In this document: positions 52,899 to 61,586 of the stretch, one piece after another | How the letters are laid out: each line of letters starts with the position of its first letter | Numbering within the stretch: the first letter of the stretch is position 1 | DNA from: an uncultured Candidatus Melainabacteria bacterium | Lineage (GTDB): Bacteria; Cyanobacteriota; Vampirovibrionia; Gastranaerophilales; Gastranaerophilaceae | Length of the DNA: 64,000 nucleotides | Reading direction: 5' to 3' | Assembly (NCBI GenBank): GCA_934757275.1 | Contig: CAKVLN010000003.1 | Location: 124,001 to 188,000, forward strand | Program-made: the position numbers and the translations under genes | The notes under the pieces: model-generated | What the model saw: only the letters and a program-made list of their open reading frames with translations | The model's database searches: none | What the model was told of the DNA's origin: nothing

Positions 52899-54157
52899 AA
52901 CAATTCCTCTTCAATTAAGATATCGTGTCCTATATCCTGCATAAGTTCTAAATAAGAATAAAAGTGTCTAGACATTGCAGTCAAGTATTGGCTCAAAACC
53001 TCTTGATGTCCATTTTCGTTGATTACCAAATCTGTATAAGAGTTTTTACCCTTGATATAACCATCTGTTGAAAGTTTAACAATTTTTTCTGAATCTTGAA
53101 GAATTTTCCTTGAATGTTCCATATTTTCAGCAGAATACTTAAAAGTATTGTAATCCTTCTTCAATTCATATTTTAATTGGTATTCATAAGCTTTTTTACT
53201 AGCTTTGCTTCTTTCCAAGAAAATCTGAGCCTTTTGAATTTCTGGCGTATAGTTGTACAAAATCGGAACATCAATACCAAAACCAACAAATGCACCACCG
53301 TAATCATTTGGAGCATTACGATGTGCCTGCCAAGCATAACCACCTGCAACACTTACGTCTGGAACACGATTTCTTTTCGCCATAGTAACTTCCAGTTCAG
53401 ATTTATCAATATTTTTTTGAGAAATTTTCACCATATAACTATACTGTAAAGCTATATTTTCCAAAAAATTGTATTCAGGTAATTTAATATTTAAAAATGC
53501 CCAATTTCCCCATAGCGAAGCTTCTTTTGTATCATACATAACACTATCATCGCCAGTATTAAGAATTTTATTAAGTTCAAATTGCTTTGCTAAAAGGTTA
53601 GACTTTGCCATATTAACCGCAATTAACTGTTGTGCATATTGAATATCAGCCTTTAAATTATCTATTTCATAAGAGGGATATTTGGGTTTATCTGTTGTTA
53701 TTTGAACTAAGTTTTTAAACAACTTTAAACGTTCTTCTTGAATGTTATAAACAGATTTTGCATAAAGAACATCAAAATAAGCTTGCATAACTTGCAACTT
53801 ATAATTGTGTTCTGCCTGTTTTAACTCTGTTTCTTTAATATTATATTCTTCGATTGCAACCTTTTTTCTTATTCCACGTTTTAGAACCTCAATTGGCAAA
53901 GAAACACCAGCTTGAGAAGAATTACCAAGCGCAACGTTCCCCATCACAATATTAGATTGAATTTCTGGATTTTTAAGACGGTTGGCAATCTTAATATCTT
54001 TTTCAGCCGCTTTTAATTCCATACGCTTAATTTTCAAGTCGCAATTTTGCTTTAACCCAATCTGCACCATTGTATCCAAATCAACATTTTTGACATTTGC
54101 GAATACTGCAATTTGAGTAGCTAGAATTAAAATTAGTGTAAAAATAAATCTCTTCAT
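52895..54157 (-). CDS. TolC-family outer-membrane efflux protein
   Basis: Outer-membrane channel of the TolC/CusC type. Signal peptide MKRFIFTLILILATQIAVFA, then two repeats of long alpha-helical hairpins (LKAAEKDIKIANRLKNPEI and the later LEVTMAKRNRVPDV). The start at 54157 is preferred: it opens a proper signal peptide and TAAAAT lies 8 nt upstream without a Shine-Dalgarno, as in other leaderless genes here; an ATG 18 nt earlier falls inside that promoter. The inner-membrane pump parts are not nearby. Confidence 0.88.
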   Translation of the reverse strand: MKRFIFTLILILATQIAVFANVKNVDLDTMVQIGLKQNCDLKIKRMELKAAEKDIKIANRLKNPEIQSNIVMGNVALGNSSQAGVSLPIEVLKRGIRKKVAIEEYNIKETELKQAEHNYKLQVMQAYFDVLYAKSVYNIQEERLKLFKNLVQITTDKPKYPSYEIDNLKADIQYAQQLIAVNMAKSNLLAKQFELNKILNTGDDSVMYDTKEASLWGNWAFLNIKLPEYNFLENIALQYSYMVKISQKNIDKSELEVTMAKRNRVPDVSVAGGYAWQAHRNAPNDYGGAFVGFGIDVPILYNYTPEIQKAQIFLERSKASKKAYEYQLKYELKKDYNTFKYSAENMEHSRKILQDSEKIVKLSTDGYIKGKNSYTDLVINENGHQEVLSQYLTAMSRHFYSYLELMQDIGHDILIEEELL

Positions 54158-54237
54158 ACAAGGATATTTTAACATAAAAATATTAAATGGTTACGATTAT
54201 AATAAACCTCAACACAAGAGCTAAATTGGCACAAGGC

Positions 54238-54266
54238 TTGAAAAAATTGAATAATATTGTTATAAT
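54238..54266 (+). promoter_or_regulatory. Promoter of small RNA
   Basis: TTGAAA (54238-54243), 17-bp spacer, perfect TATAAT (54261-54266). The nearest coding gene on this strand is 1.4 kb away. Confidence 0.85.
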
Positions 54267-54272
54267 ATTAAT

Positions 54273-54362
54273 AGATAGTTTTGATACGGTAAATTCTCGG
54301 CACCGAGCCAACAGGCGACAGAGGGACAGTCCGAGTCCTCAAAATCAAAACTATCTTTTTTT
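54273..54362 (+). ncRNA. Unassigned ~90-nt structured small RNA
   Basis: The 5' end AGATAGTTTTGAT pairs perfectly with ATCAAAACTATCT at the 3' end (13 bp), followed by seven T, so the closing stem is also the terminator. The enclosed 58 nt is much less AT-rich than its surroundings and holds CTCGG (54296-54300), which can pair with CCGAG at 54331-54335, and three ACAG words (54311-54328). No open frame. It matches no RNA family I can name. Its terminator overlaps the stop of the convergent 154-aa gene. Confidence 0.75.
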
Positions 54363-54815
54363 ATGTTTTAGTTTTGAATCATCACAACGATGAAAAGATG
54401 TTAAATAATTTTCTTGCTTATTTTTTGTAGTTTTAATAACTACTTCGTACAATTTGTCATCTACTCTACGAAACATTCTTAAATTCAATTTTCTATCTTG
54501 TTGTACACAATCAGGCAAACTAACAATATTTGGAAGAATTAAATTATAACTACTAAAATTCAAATCAGCATGTTCTATAAGATTTTTGATTAAACTATCC
54601 AGTGAAAATTTAATAACAGAAATATTTGTTCCTAAGATTTCCATTTGTTCATTGTTTAATTCACCAATTTTGAAAAAGTTTTTTAGTTCCTGCCTATCAA
54701 GATTTTGTCTTGCATAATTAATAGCCTCTTTTCTTGAATTTGTATTATCAAGAACCAACTTGCTATATTCAATAGCCTTTTCATACAATAAAATAAATTT
54801 TTGCACTTCTTCCAT
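54351..54815 (-). CDS. Hypothetical protein, possibly BECR-fold nuclease-like C-terminus
   Basis: 154-aa protein with a helical first half (1-85) and a beta-rich C-terminal part with LNLRMFRRVDDKLYEVVIKT and YLTSFHR, which recalls small RNase-toxin-like (barnase/EndoU/ColE5/RelE) domains found in phage and polymorphic toxins; this is a resemblance only. TAAAAT lies 6 nt before the ATG without a Shine-Dalgarno. It may be a lone gene opposing the small RNA. Confidence 0.45.
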   Translation of the reverse strand: MEEVQKFILLYEKAIEYSKLVLDNTNSRKEAINYARQNLDRQELKNFFKIGELNNEQMEILGTNISVIKFSLDSLIKNLIEHADLNFSSYNLILPNIVSLPDCVQQDRKLNLRMFRRVDDKLYEVVIKTTKNKQENYLTSFHRCDDSKLKHKKR

Positions 54816-54831
54816 AAAAGAATTTTAACAT

Positions 54832-54853
54832 AAAAAAAAACGCCTTTCGGCGC
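54832..54853 (-). terminator. Terminator of the glycine-rich protein gene
   Basis: GCGCC-GAAA-GGCGT hairpin followed on the minus strand by nine T. Confidence 0.9.
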
Positions 54854-54907
54854 AAAAATTTGGTTAATTAATAAGGTATTTTATAAGGTTATTTGTATAT
54901 TTTTACA

Positions 54908-55558
54908 TTATTTTTTCCAGAATTTTAACTTTGAAAAGAAATTAGAAGTTTGTGGTTGCTTTACAGGAGGTTTCTTGCCTCTTTTCAAGCACAATGCAGC
55001 CGTACCAATAATAAGTCCAGCAGCTAATAGTCCTTTTATTGAGTTTGGAGTGTTAGAAATTGCTTGTCCTAATTTTCCAAAACCACCACCAAAACCGTTT
55101 ATACCAGCTTGAGAATTATTTGTTAAAACATTACCATTAACCCCACCTAGGCCGTTAATTCCTGCTTGTGGGTTGTTAAAACCAACATTTCCGTTTACTC
55201 CACCAAAACCATTCATGCCAGCTTGTGGATTATTAAAACCATAATTACCATTTATTCCACCAAAGCCATTTAAACCAGCAGTATAATAACCACCGCCAGC
55301 GTTTCCACCAACATAACCAGCGTTAGCGTGACCAGCAGTTCCATCTTGTGTAATAGCATTGATGCCTGCATTTATATAAGAAAAACTATCAGGAGCCATT
55401 CCAGCTGATTGGTAAAGATTGCCTTGCATTGCCATATTCAAATAAGGATTTTGCATGCCAGCAAGAGAAGAAACATTTGGTGCGCTTGCCAACTCTGCAG
55501 GAACATAATCTAAAATTCCTTGATTATATAGATTTTGTAAAGAATATAGACTAACCAC
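54908..55558 (-). CDS. Glycine/asparagine tandem-repeat protein with C-terminal membrane anchor
   Basis: 216 aa, start GTG with AAAAGG 10 nt upstream. Residues about 92-160 hold three and a half copies of a 19-residue repeat, consensus AG[LMI]NGFGG[VI]NGN-x-GFNNPQ. A hydrophobic helix (about 170-191, LLAAGLIIGTAALCL) is followed by a Lys-rich tail with KFWKK. The order repeat-helix-basic tail predicts a membrane-anchored surface or cell-face protein with its C-terminus in the cytoplasm. No signal peptide and no family recognised. Has its own terminator. Confidence 0.65.
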   Translation of the reverse strand: MVSLYSLQNLYNQGILDYVPAELASAPNVSSLAGMQNPYLNMAMQGNLYQSAGMAPDSFSYINAGINAITQDGTAGHANAGYVGGNAGGGYYTAGLNGFGGINGNYGFNNPQAGMNGFGGVNGNVGFNNPQAGINGLGGVNGNVLTNNSQAGINGFGGGFGKLGQAISNTPNSIKGLLAAGLIIGTAALCLKRGKKPPVKQPQTSNFFSKLKFWKK

Positions 55559-55616
55559 TTTTAGACAACCTTTTAATTAACTACACATATTTATAAAGTT
55601 TTTTCGTTTCAAAAAA

Positions 55617-55645
55617 TTGCTTTATTTGTTACGCTTTGTTAAGAT
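55617..55645 (+). promoter_or_regulatory. Leaderless promoter of membrane glycosyltransferase gene
   Basis: TTGCTT (55617-55622), 17-bp spacer, TAAGAT (55640-55645); ATG 6 nt later. Confidence 0.65.
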
Positions 55646-55651
55646 GAATTT

Positions 55652-57199
55652 ATGAAAAGTTTGAAGAATAATTGGCAATTAATTTTATTTAATACAATAA
55701 TCATAGCAACTTTCATTCTCTGCTACGGGCATTTTGGCGACATTATTGTAGACTCTTTTAGAGAGGCTTATATCCCAGCAGAAATTCTCAACGGACAAGC
55801 CTTATACAAAAATATATTTACAATTTATGCACCGCTTTCATATTTAATTAATGCTCTGTTATTCTTAGTTTTTGGAGTGCATTTAAAAGTTTTGTATTTT
55901 GCGGGATTAGCCGCAACTTATGGAATACTAAATCTTGTTTTTGCAATTGCAAACAGATTTATGAACAAAACTTATGCTTTAAGCATTGTACTCTTCATAA
56001 TTTCGGTTTCTGTTCTTTCGCCAAATGTTTTCAACTTTTATTTTCCATACTCTTTTGGAATACTTTATGGACTACTATTTATACTTGCCTCTATTTATTT
56101 TGCCTTAAAAAATAAATTTCAACTTGCATATTTGATGTATTCTTTTGCAATTTGCACCAAATACGAGTTCATTTTTTTACTTCCACTTCTTTTTTATGTA
56201 ACAAGAACTCAAGCTTTGTGGAAAAATCTTTTAGCTCTAATAATTCCAGTCATAATATCTTACACTCCATTATTTTTTATGGGTGTAACTTTTAATGACA
56301 TAATGACATCTTTTCAATTAATCATTGCAATGTCTGCAACTAAAACAATTTACTGGTTTTATTCAGTGATGGGTTTAACTTTTAGATGGGAGCTTATACC
56401 AATATACTTAATGAACTTTTTGAAAATAGCAATACCGCTATTATTTATGTATTATTTTAGAAGTTGGTGGCTAATTATTTTAACGATAATTTACTTTTAT
56501 TTCATCGTTTCGCCAGAACTCTTTGTTTTCGCCTTCCCTTTTATTTTAATAATGATGGCATTCAAATTTTCAACTTTATCTTCTGAAAAACTATTTTTTA
56601 TTTTAGCTTCACTTCTTATATCTATGAAAATATTTTTCGCCCTAACTTTTATGTCTTATGGCGTATTTTTCATACCATTTGCACTAATTTCGATATTTAT
56701 TTTAATTCCACCAAGATTTAAGAAATCATTTTTTATCATACTTCTCATTTGTGCTCTTAATTTTGGCATCAAAAATTCAACAAGTTTATTATCAAAAAAT
56801 GTCAAAATTCAAACAGAACGTGGAACTATTTATACTTACGAAAAGTCTGTAAAAGAAATTGTCAATTTTATTGAAAACAACACACATGCGCAAGATAGAG
56901 TTGTCGTGTATCCAGAAGGTTTGGCAATCAACTTTTTGAGTGCTAGAACTTCTGATGACAAATTTTACTCACTAATACCACTTTATGTAGAAACGTTTGG
57001 AGAAGACTTAATCTTGAAACGATTAGACTTGATTAAGCCTGAATATATAATTTTAAGCAACTACAACACATCTAACTATTATTTCAGTTTCTTTGGACAA
57101 GATTACGCTGGCGAAATTTATAGCTATGTTTTGAGAAATTATTCACTAGAAAAAGAATTTGGCAAAAATCTAAGATTTATGGTTTACAAAAGAATTTAA
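55652..57199 (+). CDS. Multi-pass membrane glycosyltransferase-like protein (GT39/GT83 type)
   Basis: 515 aa with about ten to eleven hydrophobic segments and a soluble C-terminal domain (400-515). After the first segment comes the extracytoplasmic loop DSFREAYIPAEILNGQ with the acidic/Arg cluster typical of polyprenol-phosphate-sugar-using GT-C enzymes, followed by LYKNIFTIYAPLSYL. Such proteins add sugars to lipids or proteins on the outer face of the inner membrane. Substrate unknown; GT-C assignment is by topology and motif. Confidence 0.75.
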   Translation: MKSLKNNWQLILFNTIIIATFILCYGHFGDIIVDSFREAYIPAEILNGQALYKNIFTIYAPLSYLINALLFLVFGVHLKVLYFAGLAATYGILNLVFAIANRFMNKTYALSIVLFIISVSVLSPNVFNFYFPYSFGILYGLLFILASIYFALKNKFQLAYLMYSFAICTKYEFIFLLPLLFYVTRTQALWKNLLALIIPVIISYTPLFFMGVTFNDIMTSFQLIIAMSATKTIYWFYSVMGLTFRWELIPIYLMNFLKIAIPLLFMYYFRSWWLIILTIIYFYFIVSPELFVFAFPFILIMMAFKFSTLSSEKLFFILASLLISMKIFFALTFMSYGVFFIPFALISIFILIPPRFKKSFFIILLICALNFGIKNSTSLLSKNVKIQTERGTIYTYEKSVKEIVNFIENNTHAQDRVVVYPEGLAINFLSARTSDDKFYSLIPLYVETFGEDLILKRLDLIKPEYIILSNYNTSNYYFSFFGQDYAGEIYSYVLRNYSLEKEFGKNLRFMVYKRI

Positions 57200-57207
57200 G
57201 ACGAAAC

Positions 57208-58221
57208 TCAATCTTCATCTTTTTCTGATGCACGTTTTAAAATATTTGGATCAATTTTCTTTTTGCCGTATTTTTTATGAGAAGCCTCCATCAATTTTTC
57301 ACTCGGACGCTTTGTTTTTCTTTTTTTAGTAGTAGTTTCTTTTAGCTTATAAGCCTTGTTAGAGAGTTCTCTATACCACATTGACCAAAGAATTGAACGT
57401 AATGGCAAAGTGTATTGAATCAAAATTTGTGCTACAAAAGTCTGTATTGTAAATTGAGCAATACTATCTTTTGAAATTTCAGGAATACCGTACATTGTAA
57501 GATTAATTTCTGGCAATTGGTTTACAATTGGCATAATCAGATTTCCTAAGAAGGTACTAATTCCCGCCATGTCAAACAGTTTTATAACGATTTGAGGAAT
57601 AAACAAGTAAGTAAGCAAACCAACAAGTGCCATCAGCATAAAGGTAGAGGCAAAATGTCCTTTTACTAAATCTAAACTTCTTTTTACACACTGTGCTGGT
57701 GACAATTCTGGCTCAAAAGTAAATACTTGAAACACCAATACAAAATACACGGCAAGTATTCCACAAACCACCCAGAAGAGAGGGCAAACGGCTATTAAAG
57801 AAAAAATACCAAACAAAAACCAAAGTCCTACAAAAGGCACACTTCTTCTTTTAATAAGTTCAGTATGAGCATCAAAATCATAAACTCTGCCACTTTTGAG
57901 CATATTATCAAGCATCGAATTTATTGCGCCATAAGCTACAAGATAATCCCAAAACGCCTTGATAAAAATTGCCAACCCAGGAAGCGTTATCAAAATAGAC
58001 AATAAAATTAGTGTATTAAAATCATTCAGCGCAGAATATTTTTCTATTAAGCTAGGTAAATTTTGTGTGTAGAAAAATGTTATTAATAGAACCAAGCCCA
58101 ATCCTGCGATTTGACCCAATACAGGAAAAGACATGTATTGAATAAATTTATCAAAATTTGAAAAATACAACCCAATTGCTTCTGAAAAAATTCCTAAAGG
58201 TGTTTTATTTTGTCTTGCCAC
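57208..58221 (-). CDS. Multi-pass membrane protein of unknown function
   Basis: 337 aa, five to six hydrophobic segments (25-275) and a strongly basic cytoplasmic tail (290-337; KKRKTKRPSEK). GTG start with AAGGAG 8 nt upstream. No family recognised with confidence; the helix pattern resembles DUF975/glycerophosphodiesterase-membrane-domain-like proteins. Convergent with the glycosyltransferase gene, 8 nt apart. Confidence 0.65.
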   Translation of the reverse strand: MARQNKTPLGIFSEAIGLYFSNFDKFIQYMSFPVLGQIAGLGLVLLITFFYTQNLPSLIEKYSALNDFNTLILLSILITLPGLAIFIKAFWDYLVAYGAINSMLDNMLKSGRVYDFDAHTELIKRRSVPFVGLWFLFGIFSLIAVCPLFWVVCGILAVYFVLVFQVFTFEPELSPAQCVKRSLDLVKGHFASTFMLMALVGLLTYLFIPQIVIKLFDMAGISTFLGNLIMPIVNQLPEINLTMYGIPEISKDSIAQFTIQTFVAQILIQYTLPLRSILWSMWYRELSNKAYKLKETTTKKRKTKRPSEKLMEASHKKYGKKKIDPNILKRASEKDED

Positions 58222-58339
58222 AACTTGCTCCTTTTTGTAGAATTATAACAAAAAATAAAGTCTATAAAAAATTTTACAAATAACTAGCAAAAATTTTTTT
58301 TAGCAGTTTTAATAAAAAAGCTAATATGAGGACAGAAGT

Positions 58340-58795
58340 ATGGATATAAGTTTTAAAGGTTTACAAAACACAACAATTGCAATTACTAAAGGCAAAAGTT
58401 CTTCAGGCAATATAAAAATGCAAGCTTATCGTTTAGTTACTAATTTAACAAATGACGATAAAGGTGCGCATTTTGACAATTTTTATAAACAACTGGATAA
58501 GTTAGGTGAAAAAGAAGCTTGGCAATTTATACCAAAAGATTTTCCAGAAGATCAAATAATTTTTGATATTTCCAAATTTGAATTTAATAACAAAGAATTT
58601 ATGCCACCACAAATTAATTTCATGCTAAATAATCAAAACTTGGAATTGGATAATGACAGAGTTTTGGGCTTATTTTCTTTCTTAGCTAAATCAATAAGTT
58701 TTATCAAAAACGGAACAAACAACCCTGACTACAAAAAAGTTGCAGATAAAATGAACAACATTATTGAAGAAGCTGTTGTTGACTATATTGGCTAA
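58340..58795 (+). CDS. Hypothetical protein with N-terminal ISFKGL motif
   Basis: 151-aa soluble protein, function unknown. It starts MDISFKGLQNTTIAITKGKS, the clearest example of the F-K-G motif of this window. The rest is mixed alpha/beta (YRLVTNLTNDDKGAHFDNFY) with a C-terminal helix. AGGA lies 8 nt before the ATG. Its stop codon abuts that of the convergent thioredoxin gene. Confidence 0.65.
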   Translation: MDISFKGLQNTTIAITKGKSSSGNIKMQAYRLVTNLTNDDKGAHFDNFYKQLDKLGEKEAWQFIPKDFPEDQIIFDISKFEFNNKEFMPPQINFMLNNQNLELDNDRVLGLFSFLAKSISFIKNGTNNPDYKKVADKMNNIIEEAVVDYIG

Positions 58796-59113
58796 TTACA
58801 AATGTTTTTCAATATTTGTAATTATTGTGCTTTTTGGCATCAAACCAACCATGCGTTCAACCACTTCGCCATCTTTGAACACCAATAAAGTCGGCAAACC
58901 ACTTACTTGATATTTTTTTGCAGCTTCAAGATTTTCATCTGTATCTATCTTTGTGAACTTAACCTTTGATTCTAAATCTCGTTCAACCTCTTCTAAAATT
59001 GGACCTAATTTTCTGCAAGGTCCACACCAATTTGCAAAAAAGTCTACAACTGTAACACCGTCGTTGTTCACAACTTCCATATCAAAAATGTCTGTGTTAA
59101 TTTCCTGAACCAT
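58796..59113 (-). CDS. trxA: Thioredoxin
   Basis: 105-aa cytosolic thioredoxin with the active site WCGPC (residues 29-33 from the chosen start) and the cis-Pro region VSGLPTLLVFKDG. AGAGG favours the ATG at 59113 (MVQEINTD) over a GTG six bases earlier. Reduces protein disulfides with thioredoxin reductase, which is not in the window. Confidence 0.95.
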   Translation of the reverse strand: MVQEINTDIFDMEVVNNDGVTVVDFFANWCGPCRKLGPILEEVERDLESKVKFTKIDTDENLEAAKKYQVSGLPTLLVFKDGEVVERMVGLMPKSTIITNIEKHL

Positions 59114-59227
59114 ATTCACCTCTTGTTTAATATTTATGACACCCTCTAACTTATTAGCAACTCTATATTACCACATATAATATATTTATGCTATTATACT
59201 TATAGGGAGAAATAAAAGGGTAAAAAA

Positions 59228-60148
59228 ATGCCGAGAAAAAAGGAAATAGAAATAGTATTAGACACTGAAACAACAGGTCTTGATTACACTAGAGAAAGAA
59301 TTATTGAATTTGCAGCCGTAAGACTGGAAAATGGAAAAATTAAAGATGAATTTCAAACTTTAATAAACCCTAACCAACACATTAGAAAATCTAGCATTGC
59401 CGTTCACGGCATCACACAAGATATGGTTGAAGATGCTCCAAGCGAGGAAGAAGCATTACCTAAGATTTTAGAATTTATTGGCGATTACCCAATAGTTGCT
59501 CATAACGTAATCTTTGATTACTCCTTCCTTAATGAAGCTAAAATGAGAGTGTTCGGCGAAAAATTAGAAAACCCGAGAATTGACTCTCAAGTTATGTTCA
59601 AAGAAATCGCTCCAGATTTGGAATCACACGGTTTGGAAGCATTAACAAAAAGATTTAACGTTGAATTAAACAATCACCATAGAGCAATGGCTGATACAAT
59701 GGGCTTAGCTTTAGCTTATCCAAAACTAAAAAAATTATATTTACAAAGACTTGATTGGCAAAAGAAACAATTAAGCAATGTTGACTATTTATTTGATAGA
59801 TATTTAAGAATCCAACAAAGCATTGCAACTATGCAATCAGAACTTCAAGATTTGAAATCTGTATTCAAATTATATTTTGAATTAGGTGGCGAACCACTCG
59901 TTGCAGAAACAGGTGAAATGATGATTTACCAATCAAAACAATCTTTTGGATATGATTTAGCAGATATTAAAGATGTACTAGAAAGCGTTGGAGCTTTAGA
60001 AAAAGCCGTTAAAGTTAACAATGGTTTTATTGATAGACTTTGCAACGGCTTGAGCCTATCAGATGAATACAAAGAAATCATTCGTGATGCTCGTCAAGAA
60101 CTTTCTGAAACCCGTAACATTCAAGTGATTAAGCCATGCAAACAGTAA
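59228..60148 (+). CDS. DEDDh 3'-5' exonuclease (DnaQ/PolC-epsilon-like)
   Basis: 306 aa. Exo motif I is VLDTETTG, Exo II AHNVIFDYSFL and Exo III HHRAMADT, the complete DEDDh set (8-160). A helical C-terminal extension (170-306), absent from the E. coli epsilon subunit, follows. May be a proofreading or repair exonuclease. It overlaps the RNA methyltransferase gene by 13 nt. Confidence 0.88.
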   Translation: MPRKKEIEIVLDTETTGLDYTRERIIEFAAVRLENGKIKDEFQTLINPNQHIRKSSIAVHGITQDMVEDAPSEEEALPKILEFIGDYPIVAHNVIFDYSFLNEAKMRVFGEKLENPRIDSQVMFKEIAPDLESHGLEALTKRFNVELNNHHRAMADTMGLALAYPKLKKLYLQRLDWQKKQLSNVDYLFDRYLRIQQSIATMQSELQDLKSVFKLYFELGGEPLVAETGEMMIYQSKQSFGYDLADIKDVLESVGALEKAVKVNNGFIDRLCNGLSLSDEYKEIIRDARQELSETRNIQVIKPCKQ

Positions 60149-61515
60149 ATAAAAAAGACATTCCACAAGAACTCTTCGTAGAGATAGAAAAAATTTCAAA
60201 CTTAGGTTTTGGAATTGCAAAAGTTGATGGATATGTAATATTTGTTGAAAGTGCCTGTCCAAAAGATAAGGTTAAAATTAGGCTCGGTAAAAAGAACAAG
60301 AATTACGCTAATGCCAAAGTAATAGAGGTAATTGAACCATCGCCTTATAGAGTTGAGCCATTTTGTCCAATGCAAAAGGTTTGCGGAGCATGCCAGCTAC
60401 AATTTATTGATTATGATTACCAATTGCAAATCAAAAAACAGATTGTAGAAGATGCAATTCACTCAATCTGCGGCACCACAATTGAAGTTAAGCCAACGAT
60501 TGCCAGCCCTAAAAATCGTGAATACAGACACAAAATTCAATATCCAGTAGCAGAAACAAAGAACTCTAAACGAATTTTAGCAGGATATTATAAGCCAGCC
60601 TCTCATGAACTTGTAAATATAAAATATTGCCCAATTCAGCCCGCATATTGCGACAAAATAATTGATTTTATTAGAGATGCAGCGCAAGAAGTTGGAATTT
60701 CTGGCTACAATGAGAAAAAACACGCTGGTGATTTAAGACATATTGTTATCAGAACCTCTGAATACAATCAAAAAAGCCTTGTCATATTGGTGGTAAATTC
60801 TACCAAAACATTTGATAAACTAAAAAAGCTTGCAAATCGAATTTATACAGAGTTACCTAATATTGCAGGAGTTGGCGTAAATTTCAACTCTAAGAAAACG
60901 AATTTAATCTTAGGCGAAACAACAGAAATTTTAGAAGGTGAAGAATTTATAGAAGAAAAATTGTGCGACAAGATTTTTAAAGTTGGCGCAAAAACCTTTT
61001 TCCAAGTAAACCCTGCAACTGCAAACAATATTTTTAACTACGTTAAAGAATACATTTCAAAGAATTTTGCGTCCCCTCTAATATTAGACGCTTACGCCGG
61101 AATCACTGCCTTTGGCATCAGCCTTTCTGATATTGCAAAGAAAGTAGTCAGTGTTGAAGAGGTTAAAGATTCCGTTATTTTGGCAGACAAAATCGTAAAA
61201 GAAAACGGTATCAAAAACGTAGAACTGCACAATATGGACGCAGCTAAGTTTTTTGAAAAAGAATTAAATACAAAAGGACGAAAATTTGATGTAACGCTTC
61301 TTGACCCTCCAAGAAAAGGTTGCACAGAAGAAAGCCTAGATTACGCATTAAAGCTCACAAAAGATACAATTATTTATGTAAGTTGCAACCCTGCCACTCT
61401 TGCAAGAGATTTAAAATACCTGATTTCAAAGGGGTGTAAGGTCGAATTTCTCCAACCTTTTGACATGTTTCCACACACATACCATGTGGAAACCGTTGCA
61501 ATAATAAAAAGGTAA
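60136..61515 (+). CDS. rlmD: RlmD/RumA-type 23S rRNA (uracil-C5)-methyltransferase
   Basis: 459 aa. N-terminal TRAM domain (10-70), an Fe-S motif with CPMQKVCGACQLQ and a later Cys (YCPIQPAYC), an SAM domain with DAYAGITAFGI, and the catalytic Cys in VSCNPATLARDL after DPPRKGC. RlmD, RlmC or TrmA cannot be separated by eye; the 4Fe-4S cysteines favour RlmD-type. Coupled to the exonuclease gene by overlap. Confidence 0.9.
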   Translation: MQTVNKKDIPQELFVEIEKISNLGFGIAKVDGYVIFVESACPKDKVKIRLGKKNKNYANAKVIEVIEPSPYRVEPFCPMQKVCGACQLQFIDYDYQLQIKKQIVEDAIHSICGTTIEVKPTIASPKNREYRHKIQYPVAETKNSKRILAGYYKPASHELVNIKYCPIQPAYCDKIIDFIRDAAQEVGISGYNEKKHAGDLRHIVIRTSEYNQKSLVILVVNSTKTFDKLKKLANRIYTELPNIAGVGVNFNSKKTNLILGETTEILEGEEFIEEKLCDKIFKVGAKTFFQVNPATANNIFNYVKEYISKNFASPLILDAYAGITAFGISLSDIAKKVVSVEEVKDSVILADKIVKENGIKNVELHNMDAAKFFEKELNTKGRKFDVTLLDPPRKGCTEESLDYALKLTKDTIIYVSCNPATLARDLKYLISKGCKVEFLQPFDMFPHTYHVETVAIIKR

Positions 61516-61550
61516 TGTTTTAAAATTATTCTTTGTTTAGTGTTTTCATA

Positions 61551-61579
61551 TTGACAAATATTATCATATAGTGATAATA
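61551..61579 (+). promoter_or_regulatory. higBA promoter and operator
   Basis: TTGACA (61551-61556), 16-bp spacer, GATAAT (61573-61578). A perfect inverted repeat TATTATCA-TATAG-TGATAATA (61559-61579) covers the spacer and -10, and a further TGATAATA follows; probable HigA site. The toxin ATG is 8 nt beyond the -10. Confidence 0.8.
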
Positions 61580-61586
61580 TGATAAT

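Noticed and set aside
54291..54340. GGCACCGAG word resembling the 3' part of Cas9 tracrRNA
   Set aside because: Only nine bases agree, there is no repeat array or cas gene, and the RNA has its own distinct fold and terminator.
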